64,000 nucleotides of DNA, taken from the NCBI RefSeq assembly GCF_004022265.1, contig NZ_SAVB01000001.1, positions 62,001-126,000 on the forward strand. Reading direction: 5' to 3'. The notes beneath the pieces are model-generated. The model searched no databases. It had not been told where the DNA came from and worked only from the letters and a program-made list of their open reading frames with translations. The position numbers and the translations under genes were made by a program. This DNA is from Paenirhodobacter ferrireducens (GTDB lineage Bacteria > Pseudomonadota > Alphaproteobacteria > Rhodobacterales > Rhodobacteraceae). Below, piece after piece: positions 17,829 through 29,055 of the stretch; position 1 is the stretch's first letter; every line of letters starts with the position of its first letter.

Positions 17829-19853
17829 ATGTCGAATACGCGCAAAATCATCATCGACGGCCATGAGGTCGAGGTTGATCCGAACCTGACGATCATCCAG
17901 GCCTGCGAGCAGGCCGGCATCGAGGTGCCGCGCTTCTGCTATCACGAGCGGCTCTCGATCGCGGGCAACTGCCGCATGTGCCTCGTCGAAGTCGTCGGCG
18001 GCCCGCCGAAGCCCACCGCGTCGTGCGCGATGCAGGTCAAGGATCTGCGCCCGGGCCCGAATGGCGAGCCCTCGGTGATCAAGACCAACTCGCCGATGGT
18101 GAAGAAGGCGCGTGAAGGGGTGATGGAGTTCCTGCTCATCAACCACCCGCTCGACTGCCCGATCTGCGACCAGGGCGGCGAATGCGATCTGCAAGACCAG
18201 GCAATGGCTTACGGGGTGGACTTCAGCCGCTATCGCGAGGCGAAGCGCGCCTCCGAAGACCTGAACCTCGGGCCGCTGGTGAAGACCTGCATGACCCGCT
18301 GCATCAGCTGCACCCGCTGCGTGCGCTTCACCACCGAAGTGGCCGGCATCACCCAGATGGGCCAGACCGGGCGCGGCGAGGACAGCGAGATCACCAGCTA
18401 TCTGAACCTGACGCTCGACAGCAACATGCAGGGCAACATCATCGACCTGTGCCCGGTCGGTGCGCTGACCTCGAAGCCCTATGCCTTCACCGCCCGCCCG
18501 TGGGAGCTGACGAAGACGGAATCGATCGACGTGATGGACGCGCTCGGCTCGAACATCCGCGTCGACACCAAGGGCCGCGAAGTGATGCGCATCCTGCCGC
18601 GCAACAACGACGCGGTGAACGAGGAATGGATCTCGGACAAGACCCGCTTCATCTGGGACGGTCTGCGCCGGCAGCGGCTTGACACGCCCTACATCCGCGA
18701 GGGCGGCAAGCTGCGCAAGGCAAGCTGGGGCGAGGCGCTTTCCGCTGCCGCCGCGGCGATGACCGGCAAGAAGGTGCTCGGCCTCGTGGGCGATCTCGCC
18801 CCGGTCGAGGCGGCCTTCGCGCTCAAGCAGCTGGTCGAGGGCCTTGGCGGTTCGGTCGAGTGCCGCACCGACGGCGCGCGCCTGCCGGTGGGCAATCGCT
18901 CGGCCTATGTCGGCAATGCCGCGATCGCGGATATCGACAGCGCCAAGCAGATCGTGCTGATCGGCACCAACCCGCGCGACGAGGCGCCGGTGCTGAACGC
19001 GCGCATCCGCAAGGCCTGGTCGCATGGCACCGTGGTCTCGCTGATCGGGCCGGCGGTCGATCTGACCTATGACTACACCGCGCTCGGCACCGACCGCGCG
19101 GCGCTGGCGAAGGCGGTGGCCGAGGCCACCCCGGTCGAGGGCGCGCTGGTGATCGTGGGGCAGGGCGCCGTCTCGGAAGCCGATGGCGAGGCGGTGATCG
19201 CACATGCGATGGCGCTCGCCGAGAAGCTTGGCGGCAAGTACATGATGCTGCACACCGCGGCCGGTCGCGTCGGCGCGATGGACGTGGGCGCGGTGACCGA
19301 GGGCGGGCTTCTGGCCGCGGTCGAGGGCGTGGAGGTGATCTACAACCTCGGCGCCGACGAGGTGGAAATCACCCCGCGCTCGGAAGGCGGCCCCTTCGTG
19401 ATCTATCAGGGCAGCCACGGCGACCGCGGCGCGAACCGGGCGGACATCATCCTGCCGGGCGCCGCCTACACCGAGGAAAACGGCCTCTTCGTCAACACCG
19501 AAGGCCGGCCGCAGCTCGCCTTCCGCGCGGGCTTCGCGCCCGGCGAGGCGAAGGAAAACTGGGCGATCCTGCGCGCGCTGTCGGCCGAGCTGGGCCGCAC
19601 GCAGCCGTGGAATTCGCTGGCCGGTCTGCGCAAGGCGCTGATCGCGGCGGTGCCGCATCTCGCCCAGATCGACGCGGTGCCGGAAAACGGCTGGACCCCG
19701 GTCACGCTGCGCGACATGGGCGCCGCCACCTTCCGCCCGGCGATCCATGACTTCTACTTCACCAACCCGATCGCGCGGGCCTCGGTGGTGATGGCCGAAT
19801 GCTCGGCCCTTGCCAAGACGCGCGCGGCCGGTCCGGCGCTTGCGGCGGAGTGA
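17829..19853 (+). CDS. nuoG: NADH-quinone oxidoreductase subunit G
   Basis: A 674-residue 75-kDa-type subunit carrying several iron-sulfur clusters of the electron path. The N-terminal ferredoxin-like domain has [15 protein letters not shown] plus a further cysteine in TASCAM for N1b. [19 protein letters not shown] provides N5 ligands and [18 protein letters not shown] provides N4 ligands. The rest is a molybdopterin oxidoreductase-like domain without metal cofactor. The length fits the short alphaproteobacterial/mitochondrial type, without the extra N7 cluster region of E. coli. It is followed after 5 bases by a small lipoprotein-like gene. Confidence 0.96.
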   Translation: MSNTRKIIIDGHEVEVDPNLTIIQACEQAGIEVPRFCYHERLSIAGNCRMCLVEVVGGPPKPTASCAMQVKDLRPGPNGEPSVIKTNSPMVKKAREGVMEFLLINHPLDCPICDQGGECDLQDQAMAYGVDFSRYREAKRASEDLNLGPLVKTCMTRCISCTRCVRFTTEVAGITQMGQTGRGEDSEITSYLNLTLDSNMQGNIIDLCPVGALTSKPYAFTARPWELTKTESIDVMDALGSNIRVDTKGREVMRILPRNNDAVNEEWISDKTRFIWDGLRRQRLDTPYIREGGKLRKASWGEALSAAAAAMTGKKVLGLVGDLAPVEAAFALKQLVEGLGGSVECRTDGARLPVGNRSAYVGNAAIADIDSAKQIVLIGTNPRDEAPVLNARIRKAWSHGTVVSLIGPAVDLTYDYTALGTDRAALAKAVAEATPVEGALVIVGQGAVSEADGEAVIAHAMALAEKLGGKYMMLHTAAGRVGAMDVGAVTEGGLLAAVEGVEVIYNLGADEVEITPRSEGGPFVIYQGSHGDRGANRADIILPGAAYTEENGLFVNTEGRPQLAFRAGFAPGEAKENWAILRALSAELGRTQPWNSLAGLRKALIAAVPHLAQIDAVPENGWTPVTLRDMGAATFRPAIHDFYFTNPIARASVVMAECSALAKTRAAGPALAAE

Positions 19854-19858
19854 CACGA

Positions 19859-20257
19859 ATGGCGCGGCTTTCCACCCTTGCGCGCGTCGCCCCCGGCCTT
19901 CTGGCCGGGCTGGCGGCCTGTGCGCCGGCGGAAGGGGCCGCGCCCTCGAAGATCGTCTACGAGGGGGTCGAGACCCGTCTCCTCGAAGGCGATCTGGTCG
20001 ATTTTCGCGTCGCGCTGCGCGGGGCGAAGGACGATACGGCGGTGGTCGATTATGCCACCTGTGCGGCGGCGCAATATGCGCTGATCCGCGGCTACGGCTT
20101 CGCGCGGCACATCCGCACGAAGATCGACCATGAAAACGGAACTTGGCAGGCGGATGCGGTCTATCTGATCTCCGCCGCTCTGCCCCGCGGACTGAAGACG
20201 ATCGACGCTCAGGTGACGGTCGGCGACTGCGCGGATCAAGGTATACCGACGGTTTGA
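19859..20257 (+). CDS. Probable lipoprotein between nuoG and nuoH, function unknown
   Basis: A 132-residue protein whose N-terminus [21 protein letters not shown] ends in a lipobox-like LAAC with Cys21. The mature part begins [30 protein letters not shown] and contains Cys residues in [17 protein letters not shown] and [10 protein letters not shown]. The [20 protein letters not shown] segment and [16 protein letters not shown] suggest a compact beta/alpha domain. The ATG at 19859 follows the nuoG stop by 5 bases. I do not recognise a named family. Placement suggests it is always made with complex I; partnership is inference. Confidence 0.75.
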   Translation: MARLSTLARVAPGLLAGLAACAPAEGAAPSKIVYEGVETRLLEGDLVDFRVALRGAKDDTAVVDYATCAAAQYALIRGYGFARHIRTKIDHENGTWQADAVYLISAALPRGLKTIDAQVTVGDCADQGIPTV

Positions 20258-20282
20258 AAGACAAGGCGGTCTGAGGGACAAA

Positions 20283-21320
20283 ATGGCTGAGTTTCTTGCA
20301 ACACCTTTTGGCACTTTCCTGCTCATCCTCGGGCAGTGCCTTCTGGTCACGGTCTGCATCCTCGTGGCGCTGGCCTTTCTGATGTATGCCGACCGGAAGG
20401 TCTGGGCGGCGGTGCAGATCCGTCGCGGTCCGAACGTGGTGGGCCCCTTCGGCCTGCTGCAGAGCTTCGCCGACTTCCTGAAGTATATCGTGAAGGAAAT
20501 CGTCGTGCCGGCGGGCGCCGACAAGGCGGTCTACTTCATCGCCCCGATGCTGAGCTTCATCCTGCCGGTGATCGCCTGGGCGGTGATCCCGTTCAACACC
20601 GGCTGGGTGATCTCGGACATCAACGTCGCGATCCTCTACATCTTCGCGGTCTCGTCGCTTGAAGTGTACGGCGTGATCATGGGGGGCTGGGCGTCGAACT
20701 CGAAATACCCGTTCCTCGGCTCGCTGCGCTCGGCCGCGCAGATGATCTCCTACGAGGTCTCGCTCGGCCTGATCATCATCGGCGTGATCATCTCGACCGG
20801 CTCGATGAACTTCGGCGCGATCGTCGAGGCGCAGAAGACCAGCTATGGCATCTTCGGCTGGTACTGGCTGCCGCACCTGCCGATGGTGGCGCTGTTCTTC
20901 ATCTCGGCGCTGGCCGAGACCAACCGTCCGCCCTTCGACCTTCCCGAAGCTGAATCGGAACTCGTTGCCGGTTATCAGGTCGAATACAGCTCGACGCCGT
21001 TCCTGCTGTTCATGATCGGCGAGCTGATGGCGGTGGTGCTGATGTGCGCGCTCGTCTCGCTGCTGTTCCTCGGCGGCTGGCTCAGCCCGATCCCCGGCCT
21101 GCCCGACGGCGTGCTGTGGCTGGTGGGCAAGATGCTTCTGTGCTTCTTCATCTTCGCGATGGTGAAGGCGATCGTGCCGCGCTACCGCTACGACCAGCTG
21201 ATGCGGATCGGCTGGAAGGTGTTCCTGCCGATGTCGCTCGCCTGGGTGGTGATCGTGGCATTCCTGGCGAAATATGAGGTCCTCGGCGCCTTCTGGGCCC
21301 GCTGGACGATGGGGGGCTGA
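20283..21320 (+). CDS. nuoH: NADH-quinone oxidoreductase subunit H
   Basis: A 345-residue membrane subunit with about eight helices that links the peripheral arm to the proton-pumping arm and lines the quinone tunnel. Signatures are [20 protein letters not shown] near residue 36 and [20 protein letters not shown] near residue 214, the latter with the conserved acidic residues of the E-channel. The ATG at 20283 follows GAGGGACA. The length is normal. It is followed after 3 bases by nuoI. Confidence 0.97.
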   Translation: MAEFLATPFGTFLLILGQCLLVTVCILVALAFLMYADRKVWAAVQIRRGPNVVGPFGLLQSFADFLKYIVKEIVVPAGADKAVYFIAPMLSFILPVIAWAVIPFNTGWVISDINVAILYIFAVSSLEVYGVIMGGWASNSKYPFLGSLRSAAQMISYEVSLGLIIIGVIISTGSMNFGAIVEAQKTSYGIFGWYWLPHLPMVALFFISALAETNRPPFDLPEAESELVAGYQVEYSSTPFLLFMIGELMAVVLMCALVSLLFLGGWLSPIPGLPDGVLWLVGKMLLCFFIFAMVKAIVPRYRYDQLMRIGWKVFLPMSLAWVVIVAFLAKYEVLGAFWARWTMGG

Positions 21321-21323
21321 TCC

Positions 21324-21815
21324 ATGGCTTTCGATTACGCACGCGCGGCCAAATACTTCCTGCTGTTCGACTTCTTCAAGGGTTTCGGCCTTGGCATGAA
21401 GTACTTCGTGGCGCCCAAGCCCACGATCAACTACCCGCACGAGAAGGGGCCGATCAGCCCGCGCTTCCGCGGCGAGCATGCGCTGCGCCGCTATCCGAAC
21501 GGGGAAGAGCGCTGCATCGCCTGCAAACTGTGCGAGGCGATCTGCCCCGCCCAGGCGATCACCATCGATGCCGAACCGCGCGAGGACGGCTCGCGCCGCA
21601 CCACGCGCTACGACATCGACATGACGAAATGCATCTACTGCGGCTTCTGCCAGGAAGCCTGCCCGGTCGATGCGATCGTCGAGGGGCCGAACTTCGAATT
21701 CGCCACCGAGACCCGCGAGGAGCTGTTCTACGACAAGGCGAAGCTTCTCGATAACGGCGCCCGCTGGGAATCCGAGATCGCCCGCAACATCGAGCTGGAT
21801 GCGCCCTACAGATGA
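21324..21815 (+). CDS. nuoI: NADH-quinone oxidoreductase subunit I
   Basis: A 163-residue TYKY-type ferredoxin subunit with clusters N6a and N6b. Two CxxCxxCxxxCP motifs are present: [16 protein letters not shown] near residue 60 and [16 protein letters not shown] near residue 99. The N-terminal amphipathic helix ([18 protein letters not shown]) docks on the membrane arm. It passes electrons from NuoG to NuoB. The end overlaps the CMD-like gene by 4 bases. Confidence 0.97.
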   Translation: MAFDYARAAKYFLLFDFFKGFGLGMKYFVAPKPTINYPHEKGPISPRFRGEHALRRYPNGEERCIACKLCEAICPAQAITIDAEPREDGSRRTTRYDIDMTKCIYCGFCQEACPVDAIVEGPNFEFATETREELFYDKAKLLDNGARWESEIARNIELDAPYR

Positions 21816-22222
21816 CCGAGGAATTCTCGAAACTGTTCTCGGCGATGATGGAGCAGGGGGCCGAGATGGCCCGCCTGTTCAACCCGGCTTTGGAAAGTTT
21901 CAATCCCGTCGCCTTCGAAAAGCTCATCCCCACCATGTCGAAGGACATGATGGAGATGTGGTTCGGCAAGACCTTCAACCGCGAGGGGCTGGACGCGCGC
22001 ACGCGCCTTCTGGTGACGATCGCGGCGCTCACCGTGCTGGGCGCGCAGGCAGATGCACAGCTTCGGCTGGCCATCCGTCACGCGATGGAGGCGGGCGCCT
22101 CGCAGCGGGAGATCGCCGAGGTGATCTTCCAGATGAGCATGTTCGGCGGCGTTCCCGCCATGACCCGGGCGCTGGAGATCGCGCGTTCGGTGTTTGACGA
22201 AAAATCGGGGGAAAACACATGA
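21812..22222 (+). CDS. Carboxymuconolactone decarboxylase-like protein between nuoI and nuoJ
   Basis: A 136-residue all-helical cytosolic protein. The central [21 protein letters not shown] and [24 protein letters not shown] match the CMD/AhpD fold. It has no cysteine at all, so the CxxC pair of AhpD-type peroxidase partners is missing and a redox role by that chemistry is excluded. The N-terminal 60 residues ([23 protein letters not shown]) are Met-rich and amphipathic and unlike standard CMD domains. It overlaps nuoI and nuoJ (ATGA junctions), so translation is tightly coupled. CMD-like ORFs at this place are seen in Rhodobacterales nuo operons; the function is unknown. Confidence 0.85.
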   Translation: MTEEFSKLFSAMMEQGAEMARLFNPALESFNPVAFEKLIPTMSKDMMEMWFGKTFNREGLDARTRLLVTIAALTVLGAQADAQLRLAIRHAMEAGASQREIAEVIFQMSMFGGVPAMTRALEIARSVFDEKSGENT

Positions 22223-22821
22223 CGGTGTTTGCATTCTACCTCTTCGCCGTGGTCGCGGTGGTCGCGGGCCTGATGGTGGTCCTGTCCAAGAACCCCGTGC
22301 ATTCGGTGCTCTGGCTGATCCTGACCTTCCTCTCGGCCTCGGGGCTGTTCGTGCTTCTGGGCGCGGAATTCGTCGCGATGCTGCTGATCATCGTCTATGT
22401 CGGCGCGGTCGCGGTGCTCTTCCTCTTCGTGGTGATGATGCTCGACGTCGACTTCGCCGCGCTGAAGGGCGAGCTGGTGCGCTACATGCCGCTCGGCCTG
22501 CTGATGGGCGTGATCATGCTGCTGATGCTGGGCATGGGCTTCGGCGCCTGGCAGTCGGCCGACGGCGCGCAGGCGCTGCATGCGGCGCCCACCCCCGAGG
22601 GCGTGCAGAACACCGAGGCGCTCGGGCTGCTGATCTATGACAAGTATATCTACCTCTTCCAGGCGGCGGGTCTGATCCTGCTCGTGGCGATGATCGGGGC
22701 GATCCTGCTGACGCTGCGCCACCGCACCGACATCAAGCGGCAGAACGTGCTCGCGCAGATGCACCGCGATCCGGCGAAGTCGCTCGAGCTGGTGGATGTG
22801 AAACCGGGGCAGGGGCTGTGA
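22219..22821 (+). CDS. nuoJ: NADH-quinone oxidoreductase subunit J
   Basis: A 200-residue membrane subunit with five predicted helices. It begins [21 protein letters not shown], followed by [13 protein letters not shown] and the conserved [27 protein letters not shown], whose helix contains the pi-bulge important for gating. The C-terminal tail ([17 protein letters not shown]) is cytosolic. Its ATG overlaps the CMD-like gene stop. A 63-base gap before nuoK contains only its ribosome site. Confidence 0.96.
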   Translation: MTVFAFYLFAVVAVVAGLMVVLSKNPVHSVLWLILTFLSASGLFVLLGAEFVAMLLIIVYVGAVAVLFLFVVMMLDVDFAALKGELVRYMPLGLLMGVIMLLMLGMGFGAWQSADGAQALHAAPTPEGVQNTEALGLLIYDKYIYLFQAAGLILLVAMIGAILLTLRHRTDIKRQNVLAQMHRDPAKSLELVDVKPGQGL

Positions 22822-22824
22822 TGA

Positions 22825-23190
<366 letters not shown>

Positions 23191-23196
23191 GTGCTC

Positions 23197-25305
23197 ATGG
23201 AAACGATCATTCTTCTGGCACCCCTTCTGGGGGCGGTCGTCGGCGGCTTCGGCTGGCGGCTGATCGGCGAGAAGGGGGCGATGGCACTGACCACGGGCCT
23301 CCTGTTCCTCGCCTGCGCGCTGAGCTGGGCCACCTTCCTCGGCTTCGACGGTGTCACCCGCCACATCCACCTGTTCGACTTCATCCGCTCGGGCGTGCTC
23401 GATGTCAGCTGGGGCATCCGGCTCGACCGGCTGACCGCGATCATGCTGATCGTCGTCACCACGGTCTCGGCGCTGGTGCACCTCTACAGCTGGGGCTACA
23501 TGGCGCATGACCCGGCCTGGGGCCATGACGAGGCCTACAAGGCGCGCTTCTTCGCCTATCTGTCGCTCTTCACCTTCACCATGCTGTCGCTGGTGACGGC
23601 GGACAGCCTGGTGCAGATGTTCTTCGGCTGGGAAGGCGTGGGTCTCGCGTCCTACCTGCTGATCGGCTTCTACTACAAGAAGCCCTCGGCCGGCGCCGCG
23701 GCGATCAAGGCCTTCGTGGTCAACCGCGTCGGCGACTTCGGCTTCCTGCTCGGCATGTTCGCGATCTTCTACCTGACCGGCACGCTGAAGTTCGACGAGG
23801 TCTTCGCGGCCGCGCCGACGCTGGCGCAGGAGAACCTGCATTTCCTGTGGCGCGACTGGAACGCGGCGAACCTGATCGGGTTCCTGCTGTTCATCGGTGC
23901 CATGGGCAAATCGGCGCAGTTGTTCCTGCACACCTGGCTGCCGGACGCGATGGAAGGCCCGACCCCGGTGTCGGCGCTGATCCACGCCGCGACGATGGTG
24001 ACCGCGGGCGTGTTCCTCGTGTCGCGGATGTCGCCGCTTTACGAATTCGCGCCGCAGGCGAAGATGTTCATTGTCTACATCGGTGCCACCACCGCCTTCT
24101 TTGCGGCGACCGTGGGCCTCGTTCAGAACGACATCAAGCGCGTCATCGCCTATTCGACCTGTTCGCAGCTCGGCTACATGTTCGTGGCGGCTGGCGTCGG
24201 CATCTACTCGGCGGCGATGTTCCACCTGCTGACGCACGCCTTCTTCAAGGCGATGCTGTTCCTCGGCGCGGGCTCGGTGATCCATGCGATGCACCACGAG
24301 CAGGACATGCGCAACTACGGGGCGCTGCGCAAGAAGATCCCCTTCACCTACTGGATCATGGTGATCGGCACCCTCGCCATCACCGGCGTCGGCGTGCCGC
24401 TGACCTCGATCGGCTTCGCGGGCTTCCTGTCGAAGGACGCGATCATCGAGAGCGCCTTCGGGTCCGGCTCGGGCTATGCCTTCTGGATGCTGGTGATCGC
24501 CGCGGGCTTCACCTCGTTCTACTCGTGGCGTCTGATCTTCATGACCTTCTTCGGCAAGGAGAAGGGCGATCACCACACCCACGAGCACGCGCATGAAAGC
24601 CCGATGGTGATGCTGGTGCCGCTTGGCGTGCTGGCGGTCGGTGCGATCTTCGCCGGCATGGTCTGGTACAACAGCTTCTTCGGCAATCACGACAAGATGC
24701 TCGCCTTCTTCGGGATGCCGCAGCACGAGGCGCAGATGGCCGAAGCCGGGACCGAGGCGATGCCGGAAGGCGTTGCGACCGAGGCGCCGGCGGCCGAGGG
24801 CCATGCCGTTGCCGCGACCGAAGGTCATGCGGTGGCCGAGGGCCACGCGCCGCAGGGTGCGCTCTACATGAGCGAGGAGAGCACCAAGGTGATGGAAGAC
24901 GCCCATGCGGCGCCGACCTGGGCCAAGGTCTCGCCCTTCATCGCGATGCTGATCGGTCTGACGCTGTCGTGGCTGTTCTACATCGTCAACCCGGCGCTGC
25001 CGGCGAAACTCGCCAAGGCGCAGCCGGTGCTCTACCGCTTCCTGCTGAACAAGTGGTACTTCGACGAGCTCTACAACTTCCTCTTCATCCGTCCCGCCAA
25101 GTGGCTCGGCGCCTTCTTCTGGAAGAAGGGTGACGGCGCCACCATCGACGGGGCGATCAACGGGATCGCGCTCGGCATCGTGCCGGCGCTGACCCGCCTC
25201 GCCGGCCGCGTGCAGTCCGGCTATCTTTTCCACTACGCCTTCGCCATGGTCATCGGCATCGTGGTGCTCATGTTCTGGGTCGTCCTGACCGGGGGGTCTC
25301 ACTAA
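23197..25305 (+). CDS. nuoL: NADH-quinone oxidoreductase subunit L
   Basis: A 702-residue antiporter-like membrane subunit, the distal proton pump of complex I, with about 16 helices and the long lateral helix near the C-terminus. Landmarks are [19 protein letters not shown], the key lysine region [20 protein letters not shown], and [22 protein letters not shown] hydrophilic loop (about residues 450-575) is unusually His/Ala/Glu-rich: [10 protein letters not shown] is followed later by three EGHA units. The ATG at 23197 is preferred over the GTG at 23191 because GGGG lies 9 bases upstream. The stop shares one base with nuoM. Confidence 0.96.
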   Translation: METIILLAPLLGAVVGGFGWRLIGEKGAMALTTGLLFLACALSWATFLGFDGVTRHIHLFDFIRSGVLDVSWGIRLDRLTAIMLIVVTTVSALVHLYSWGYMAHDPAWGHDEAYKARFFAYLSLFTFTMLSLVTADSLVQMFFGWEGVGLASYLLIGFYYKKPSAGAAAIKAFVVNRVGDFGFLLGMFAIFYLTGTLKFDEVFAAAPTLAQENLHFLWRDWNAANLIGFLLFIGAMGKSAQLFLHTWLPDAMEGPTPVSALIHAATMVTAGVFLVSRMSPLYEFAPQAKMFIVYIGATTAFFAATVGLVQNDIKRVIAYSTCSQLGYMFVAAGVGIYSAAMFHLLTHAFFKAMLFLGAGSVIHAMHHEQDMRNYGALRKKIPFTYWIMVIGTLAITGVGVPLTSIGFAGFLSKDAIIESAFGSGSGYAFWMLVIAAGFTSFYSWRLIFMTFFGKEKGDHHTHEHAHESPMVMLVPLGVLAVGAIFAGMVWYNSFFGNHDKMLAFFGMPQHEAQMAEAGTEAMPEGVATEAPAAEGHAVAATEGHAVAEGHAPQGALYMSEESTKVMEDAHAAPTWAKVSPFIAMLIGLTLSWLFYIVNPALPAKLAKAQPVLYRFLLNKWYFDELYNFLFIRPAKWLGAFFWKKGDGATIDGAINGIALGIVPALTRLAGRVQSGYLFHYAFAMVIGIVVLMFWVVLTGGSH

Positions 25306-26840
25306 TGGAAAACCTTCTTTCCATCATCACGTTCACTCCCCTGGTATCGGCGGCGATCCTCGCACTGGTGCTGAAGGGCGGAACGCCTGCGGCGGACCGC
25401 AATGCGAAATGGGCGGCGCTGCTGATCACCTCGGCGACCTTCCTGATCTCGCTGTTCCTGCTTGGCGGCTTTGACGCCTCCAACACCGGCTTCCAGTTCG
25501 TCGAAGACCGCGACTGGATCATGGGCCTGAAGTACAAGATGGGCGTCGACGGGATCTCGATCCTGTTCGTGCTGCTCACCACCTTTATGATGCCGCTGAC
25601 CATCGCCTCGGCTTGGCACGTCGAGAAGCGGGTCAAGGAATACATGATCGCCTTCCTCGCGCTCGAGGGGCTGATGATCGGCGTGTTCACCGCGCTCGAT
25701 CTGGTGCTGTTCTACCTGTTCTTCGAAGCCTCGCTGATCCCGATGTTCCTGATTATCGGCATCTGGGGCGGGCCGAACCGGATCTACGCGACCTTCAAGT
25801 TCTTCCTCTACACCTTCCTCGGCTCGGTGCTGATGCTGGTGGCGATGGTCGCGATGTACATGGACGCGGGCACCACCGACATCGTCACGCTGCTGACCCA
25901 CAAGTTCCCGACCGACAGCTTCTCGGTGCTTGGCTTCCATGTCGTGGGCGGCATGCAGACGCTGCTGTTCCTCGCCTTCTTCGCCTCCTTCGCGGTGAAG
26001 ATGCCGATGTGGCCGGTGCACACCTGGCTGCCCGACGCGCACGTTCAGGCGCCGACGGCGGGCTCGGTGATCCTGGCTGCGGTGATGCTGAAGATGGGCG
26101 GCTATGGCTTCCTGCGCTTCTCGCTGCCGATGTTCCCGGTGGGCGCCGATCTGCTGACGCCGCTTGTCTTCTGGATGTCGGCGATCGCCATCGTCTACAC
26201 CTCGCTCGTCGCGCTGGCACAATCCGACATGAAGAAGTTGATCGCCTATTCGTCGGTGGCGCACATGGGCTATGTCACCATGGGCATCTTCGCGGCGAAC
26301 CAGCAGGGCGTCGACGGCGCGATCTTCCAGATGCTGAGCCACGGCTTCGTCTCGGGCGCGCTGTTCCTTGCGGTCGGCGTGATCTATGACCGGATGCACA
26401 CCCGCGAGATCGACGCCTATGGCGGGCTTGCGGTGCGGATGCCGCGCTATGCGCTGGTCTTCATGTTCTTCACCATGGCCAACATCGGCCTGCCGGGCAC
26501 CTCGGGCTTCATCGGTGAATTCCTCACCATGATCGGCACCTTCCAGGTCAACACCTGGGTGGCGCTGGTGGCGGCCACGGGCGTGATCCTCTCGGCCTCC
26601 TACGCGCTGTGGCTCTACCGCCGCGTCGTCTTCGGCGAGCTGATCAAGGAAAGCCTGAAGACGATCCAGGACATGAGCACCCGCGAGAAGGCGATCTTCG
26701 CACCGCTGATCGCCGCGACGCTGATCCTCGGCTTCTGCCCGAACCTGATCCTTGACATCATCGGGCCTTCGGTGGCCCAGCTGATCCAGAACTATCACGC
26801 CAGCCTGCCCGCCGATCTCGCGGCGCTCGCCGGTCACTGA
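25305..26840 (+). CDS. nuoM: NADH-quinone oxidoreductase subunit M
   Basis: A 511-residue antiporter-like subunit with about 14 membrane helices. [21 protein letters not shown] carries the conserved glutamate of helix 5. [30 protein letters not shown] carries the pumping lysine. [15 protein letters not shown] and [14 protein letters not shown] follow as expected. It pumps one proton equivalent between NuoL and NuoN. It is joined by TAATG to nuoL and separated by 13 bases from nuoN. Confidence 0.97.
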   Translation: MENLLSIITFTPLVSAAILALVLKGGTPAADRNAKWAALLITSATFLISLFLLGGFDASNTGFQFVEDRDWIMGLKYKMGVDGISILFVLLTTFMMPLTIASAWHVEKRVKEYMIAFLALEGLMIGVFTALDLVLFYLFFEASLIPMFLIIGIWGGPNRIYATFKFFLYTFLGSVLMLVAMVAMYMDAGTTDIVTLLTHKFPTDSFSVLGFHVVGGMQTLLFLAFFASFAVKMPMWPVHTWLPDAHVQAPTAGSVILAAVMLKMGGYGFLRFSLPMFPVGADLLTPLVFWMSAIAIVYTSLVALAQSDMKKLIAYSSVAHMGYVTMGIFAANQQGVDGAIFQMLSHGFVSGALFLAVGVIYDRMHTREIDAYGGLAVRMPRYALVFMFFTMANIGLPGTSGFIGEFLTMIGTFQVNTWVALVAATGVILSASYALWLYRRVVFGELIKESLKTIQDMSTREKAIFAPLIAATLILGFCPNLILDIIGPSVAQLIQNYHASLPADLAALAGH

Positions 26841-26853
26841 GGGAGAAAAAACG

Positions 26854-28293
26854 ATGACTTCTGCGGATTTCTCCACGGTCCTGCCGGAGTTCCTGCTGGC
26901 CGTCTACGCGATGGCGGCGCTGCTCTTCGGCGTCTGGACCGGCAAGGACAAGGTGGGCCCCGCGATCCTTTGGGCGACGGTGGCGGTGCTGCTGGTGATC
27001 GGCTTCTGGATCGGGGTCGGCGGTTCGGGGGCGCGTGACGCCTTCGGCGGGCTCTTCCTCGACGATCCCTTCGCGCGCTTCTCGAAGGTCGCGATCCTGT
27101 TCTCGGCCGCTGCCATCCTCGCGATGAGCGCCGATTACCTCGTGCGCCGCGGCCTGCTGCGCTTCGAGTTCCCGATCCTCGTCGTCCTCGCCACCATCGG
27201 CATGATGATGATGGTCTCGGCGGGCGATCTGATGTCGCTCTATCTCGGCCTCGAGCTGATGTCGCTGTCGCTCTATGTCGTCGCCGCGCTGCGTCGCGAC
27301 TCCGAGCGCTCGTCGGAAGCCGGTCTGAAATACTTCGTGCTGGGCTCGCTCAGCTCGGGTCTGCTGCTCTATGGCGCCTCGCTGACCTACGGCTTTGCCG
27401 GCACCACTAATTTCGCCGGGATCATCTCGGTGGTCGAGGCCGGTCACCTGCCGCTCGGCGTGCTGTTCGGCATGGTGTTCATGATCGCGGGGCTCGCCTT
27501 CAAGGTCTCGGCGGTGCCGTTCCACATGTGGACGCCCGACGTCTACGAAGGCTCGCCGACGCCGGTCACCGCCTTCTTCGCCACCGCGCCGAAGATGGCC
27601 GCGATGGCGCTGATCGCGCGGCTTGTCTATGACGCCTTCGGCCATGTGCCGAGCGACTGGGGCCAGGTGCTCGCGATCGTCGCCGTGGCCTCGATGTTCC
27701 TCGGCGCCGTCGCCGGGATCGGCCAGAAGAACATCAAGCGCCTGATGGCCTATTCCTCGATCACCCACATGGGCTTTGCGCTGATGGGCGTGCTGGCCGG
27801 GACCGAGGCGGGTGTCAGCGCGACGCTGATCTACATGTCGATCTACATCGCGATGAACATCGGCGTCTTCTCCTTCATCCTGGCGATGGAGCGCGACGGC
27901 CAGCCGGTGACCGACATCTCGGCGCTGAACATGCTGTCGAAGGCCGAGCCGCTGAAGGCGCTGGCGCTTCTGGTGCTGTTCTTCTCGCTGGCCGGTGTGC
28001 CGCCGATGCTTGGCTTCTTCGCCAAGTTCGCGGTGATCAAGGCGGCGCTCTTCGCGGGCTACACCTGGGTTGCGGTGCTGGGCGTCGTCGCCTCGGTGAT
28101 CGCGGCCTTCTACTACCTGCGCATCGTCTACTACATGTACTTCGGCACCGAGACCGAGGCGCTCGACAGCCGGATGCCGGCGGTGCAATGGGTGCTGCTG
28201 ATGGCCTCGGCGCTGGTGATGGTCGCGGGGGCGATGAACCTCTTCGGTCTCGAGGGCGCCGCACAGGCGGCGGCAGCGGCACTTGTCCACTGA
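26854..28293 (+). CDS. nuoN: NADH-quinone oxidoreductase subunit N
   Basis: A 479-residue antiporter-like subunit with about 14 helices. [21 protein letters not shown] carries the helix-5 glutamate. [36 protein letters not shown] carries the lysine path. [21 protein letters not shown] and [16 protein letters not shown] are typical. The ATG follows GAGGGAG. It is the last complex I gene; the 3' end overlaps birA by 11 bases, so birA, coaX and rnj are probably cotranscribed with nuo. Confidence 0.97.
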   Translation: MTSADFSTVLPEFLLAVYAMAALLFGVWTGKDKVGPAILWATVAVLLVIGFWIGVGGSGARDAFGGLFLDDPFARFSKVAILFSAAAILAMSADYLVRRGLLRFEFPILVVLATIGMMMMVSAGDLMSLYLGLELMSLSLYVVAALRRDSERSSEAGLKYFVLGSLSSGLLLYGASLTYGFAGTTNFAGIISVVEAGHLPLGVLFGMVFMIAGLAFKVSAVPFHMWTPDVYEGSPTPVTAFFATAPKMAAMALIARLVYDAFGHVPSDWGQVLAIVAVASMFLGAVAGIGQKNIKRLMAYSSITHMGFALMGVLAGTEAGVSATLIYMSIYIAMNIGVFSFILAMERDGQPVTDISALNMLSKAEPLKALALLVLFFSLAGVPPMLGFFAKFAVIKAALFAGYTWVAVLGVVASVIAAFYYLRIVYYMYFGTETEALDSRMPAVQWVLLMASALVMVAGAMNLFGLEGAAQAAAAALVH

Positions 28294-29044
28294 TCGCACC
28301 GAATGGCCTGAGGGCGTGGCGCGCCACGTCCTCGGCCGGGTGGACAGCACCATGTCCGAAGCGGCCCGGCTGGCCCCGCATCTTGCGGGGCCTGCGTGGA
28401 TTCTGGCCCTCGACCAGACCGGCGGCCGCGGCCGGCGCGGCCGGCCCTGGCGGATGCCTGCGGGCAATTTCGCCGCGACCTACGTCTTTCATCCGCAGGT
28501 GAGCCCGCAGCAGGCGGCGCTTTACTCCTTCGTCGCGGCGCTGGCGCTCGAAGAGGCGCTGTCGCGTGTCGCCGGACCGCATGCGCGGCTGTCGATCAAG
28601 TGGCCGAACGATGTGCTGCTGAATGGCGGCAAGATCGCGGGGATCCTGCTCGAAAGCCTGGGGCAGGGCGGGCGGATCAGCCAGCTTGCCATCGGCATCG
28701 GCGTGAACCTCGCCGAGGCCCCCGATCCGGGCACGCTCGAGGCCGGCGCGATGGCGCCGGTGAGCCTGCGGGCCGAAACGGGCCTGGTGATCGCGCCCGA
28801 GGAGTTCCTGACCCCTCTGGCTGTTGCCTTCGACCGGCTGGCGCGGCAATTCGCGACCCAAGGCTTCGCGCCGATCCGCGCCGCCTGGCTTGCCCGCGCC
28901 GCGCGTCTTGGCGAGCGGCTTGTCGCGCGCACCGGAACCGAGACGCATGAGGGCGTCTTCGAGACGATCGACGAGACCGGCGCGATGATCCTGCGCACGG
29001 CGGGCGGGCCGATGGCGATTTCCGCCGCCGAGATTTTCTTCTGA
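28283..29044 (+). CDS. birA: Biotin--[acetyl-CoA-carboxylase] ligase
   Basis: A 253-residue enzyme that activates biotin with ATP and attaches it to biotin-carrier lysines, here including MccA Lys600. The biotinyl-AMP loop [16 protein letters not shown] lies near residue 48 and [19 protein letters not shown] near residue 104. There is no N-terminal helix-turn-helix, so this is a monofunctional ligase, not a repressor. A TTG at 28283 inside the nuoN end is taken as start because the sequence [18 protein letters not shown] reads as a natural N-terminus; a GTG at 28316 is the alternative. Weak ribosome signals suggest coupling to nuoN. Confidence 0.92.
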   Translation: MSTDRTEWPEGVARHVLGRVDSTMSEAARLAPHLAGPAWILALDQTGGRGRRGRPWRMPAGNFAATYVFHPQVSPQQAALYSFVAALALEEALSRVAGPHARLSIKWPNDVLLNGGKIAGILLESLGQGGRISQLAIGIGVNLAEAPDPGTLEAGAMAPVSLRAETGLVIAPEEFLTPLAVAFDRLARQFATQGFAPIRAAWLARAARLGERLVARTGTETHEGVFETIDETGAMILRTAGGPMAISAAEIFF

Positions 29045-29055
29045 AGGGGGGAGTG

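Noticed and set aside
17580-21479. A 1299-codon open frame on the minus strand opposite nuoG and nuoH
   Set aside because: It is antisense to well-identified nuo genes; its His/Arg/Asp-rich translation is the usual by-product of GC-rich codon bias and shows no domain.
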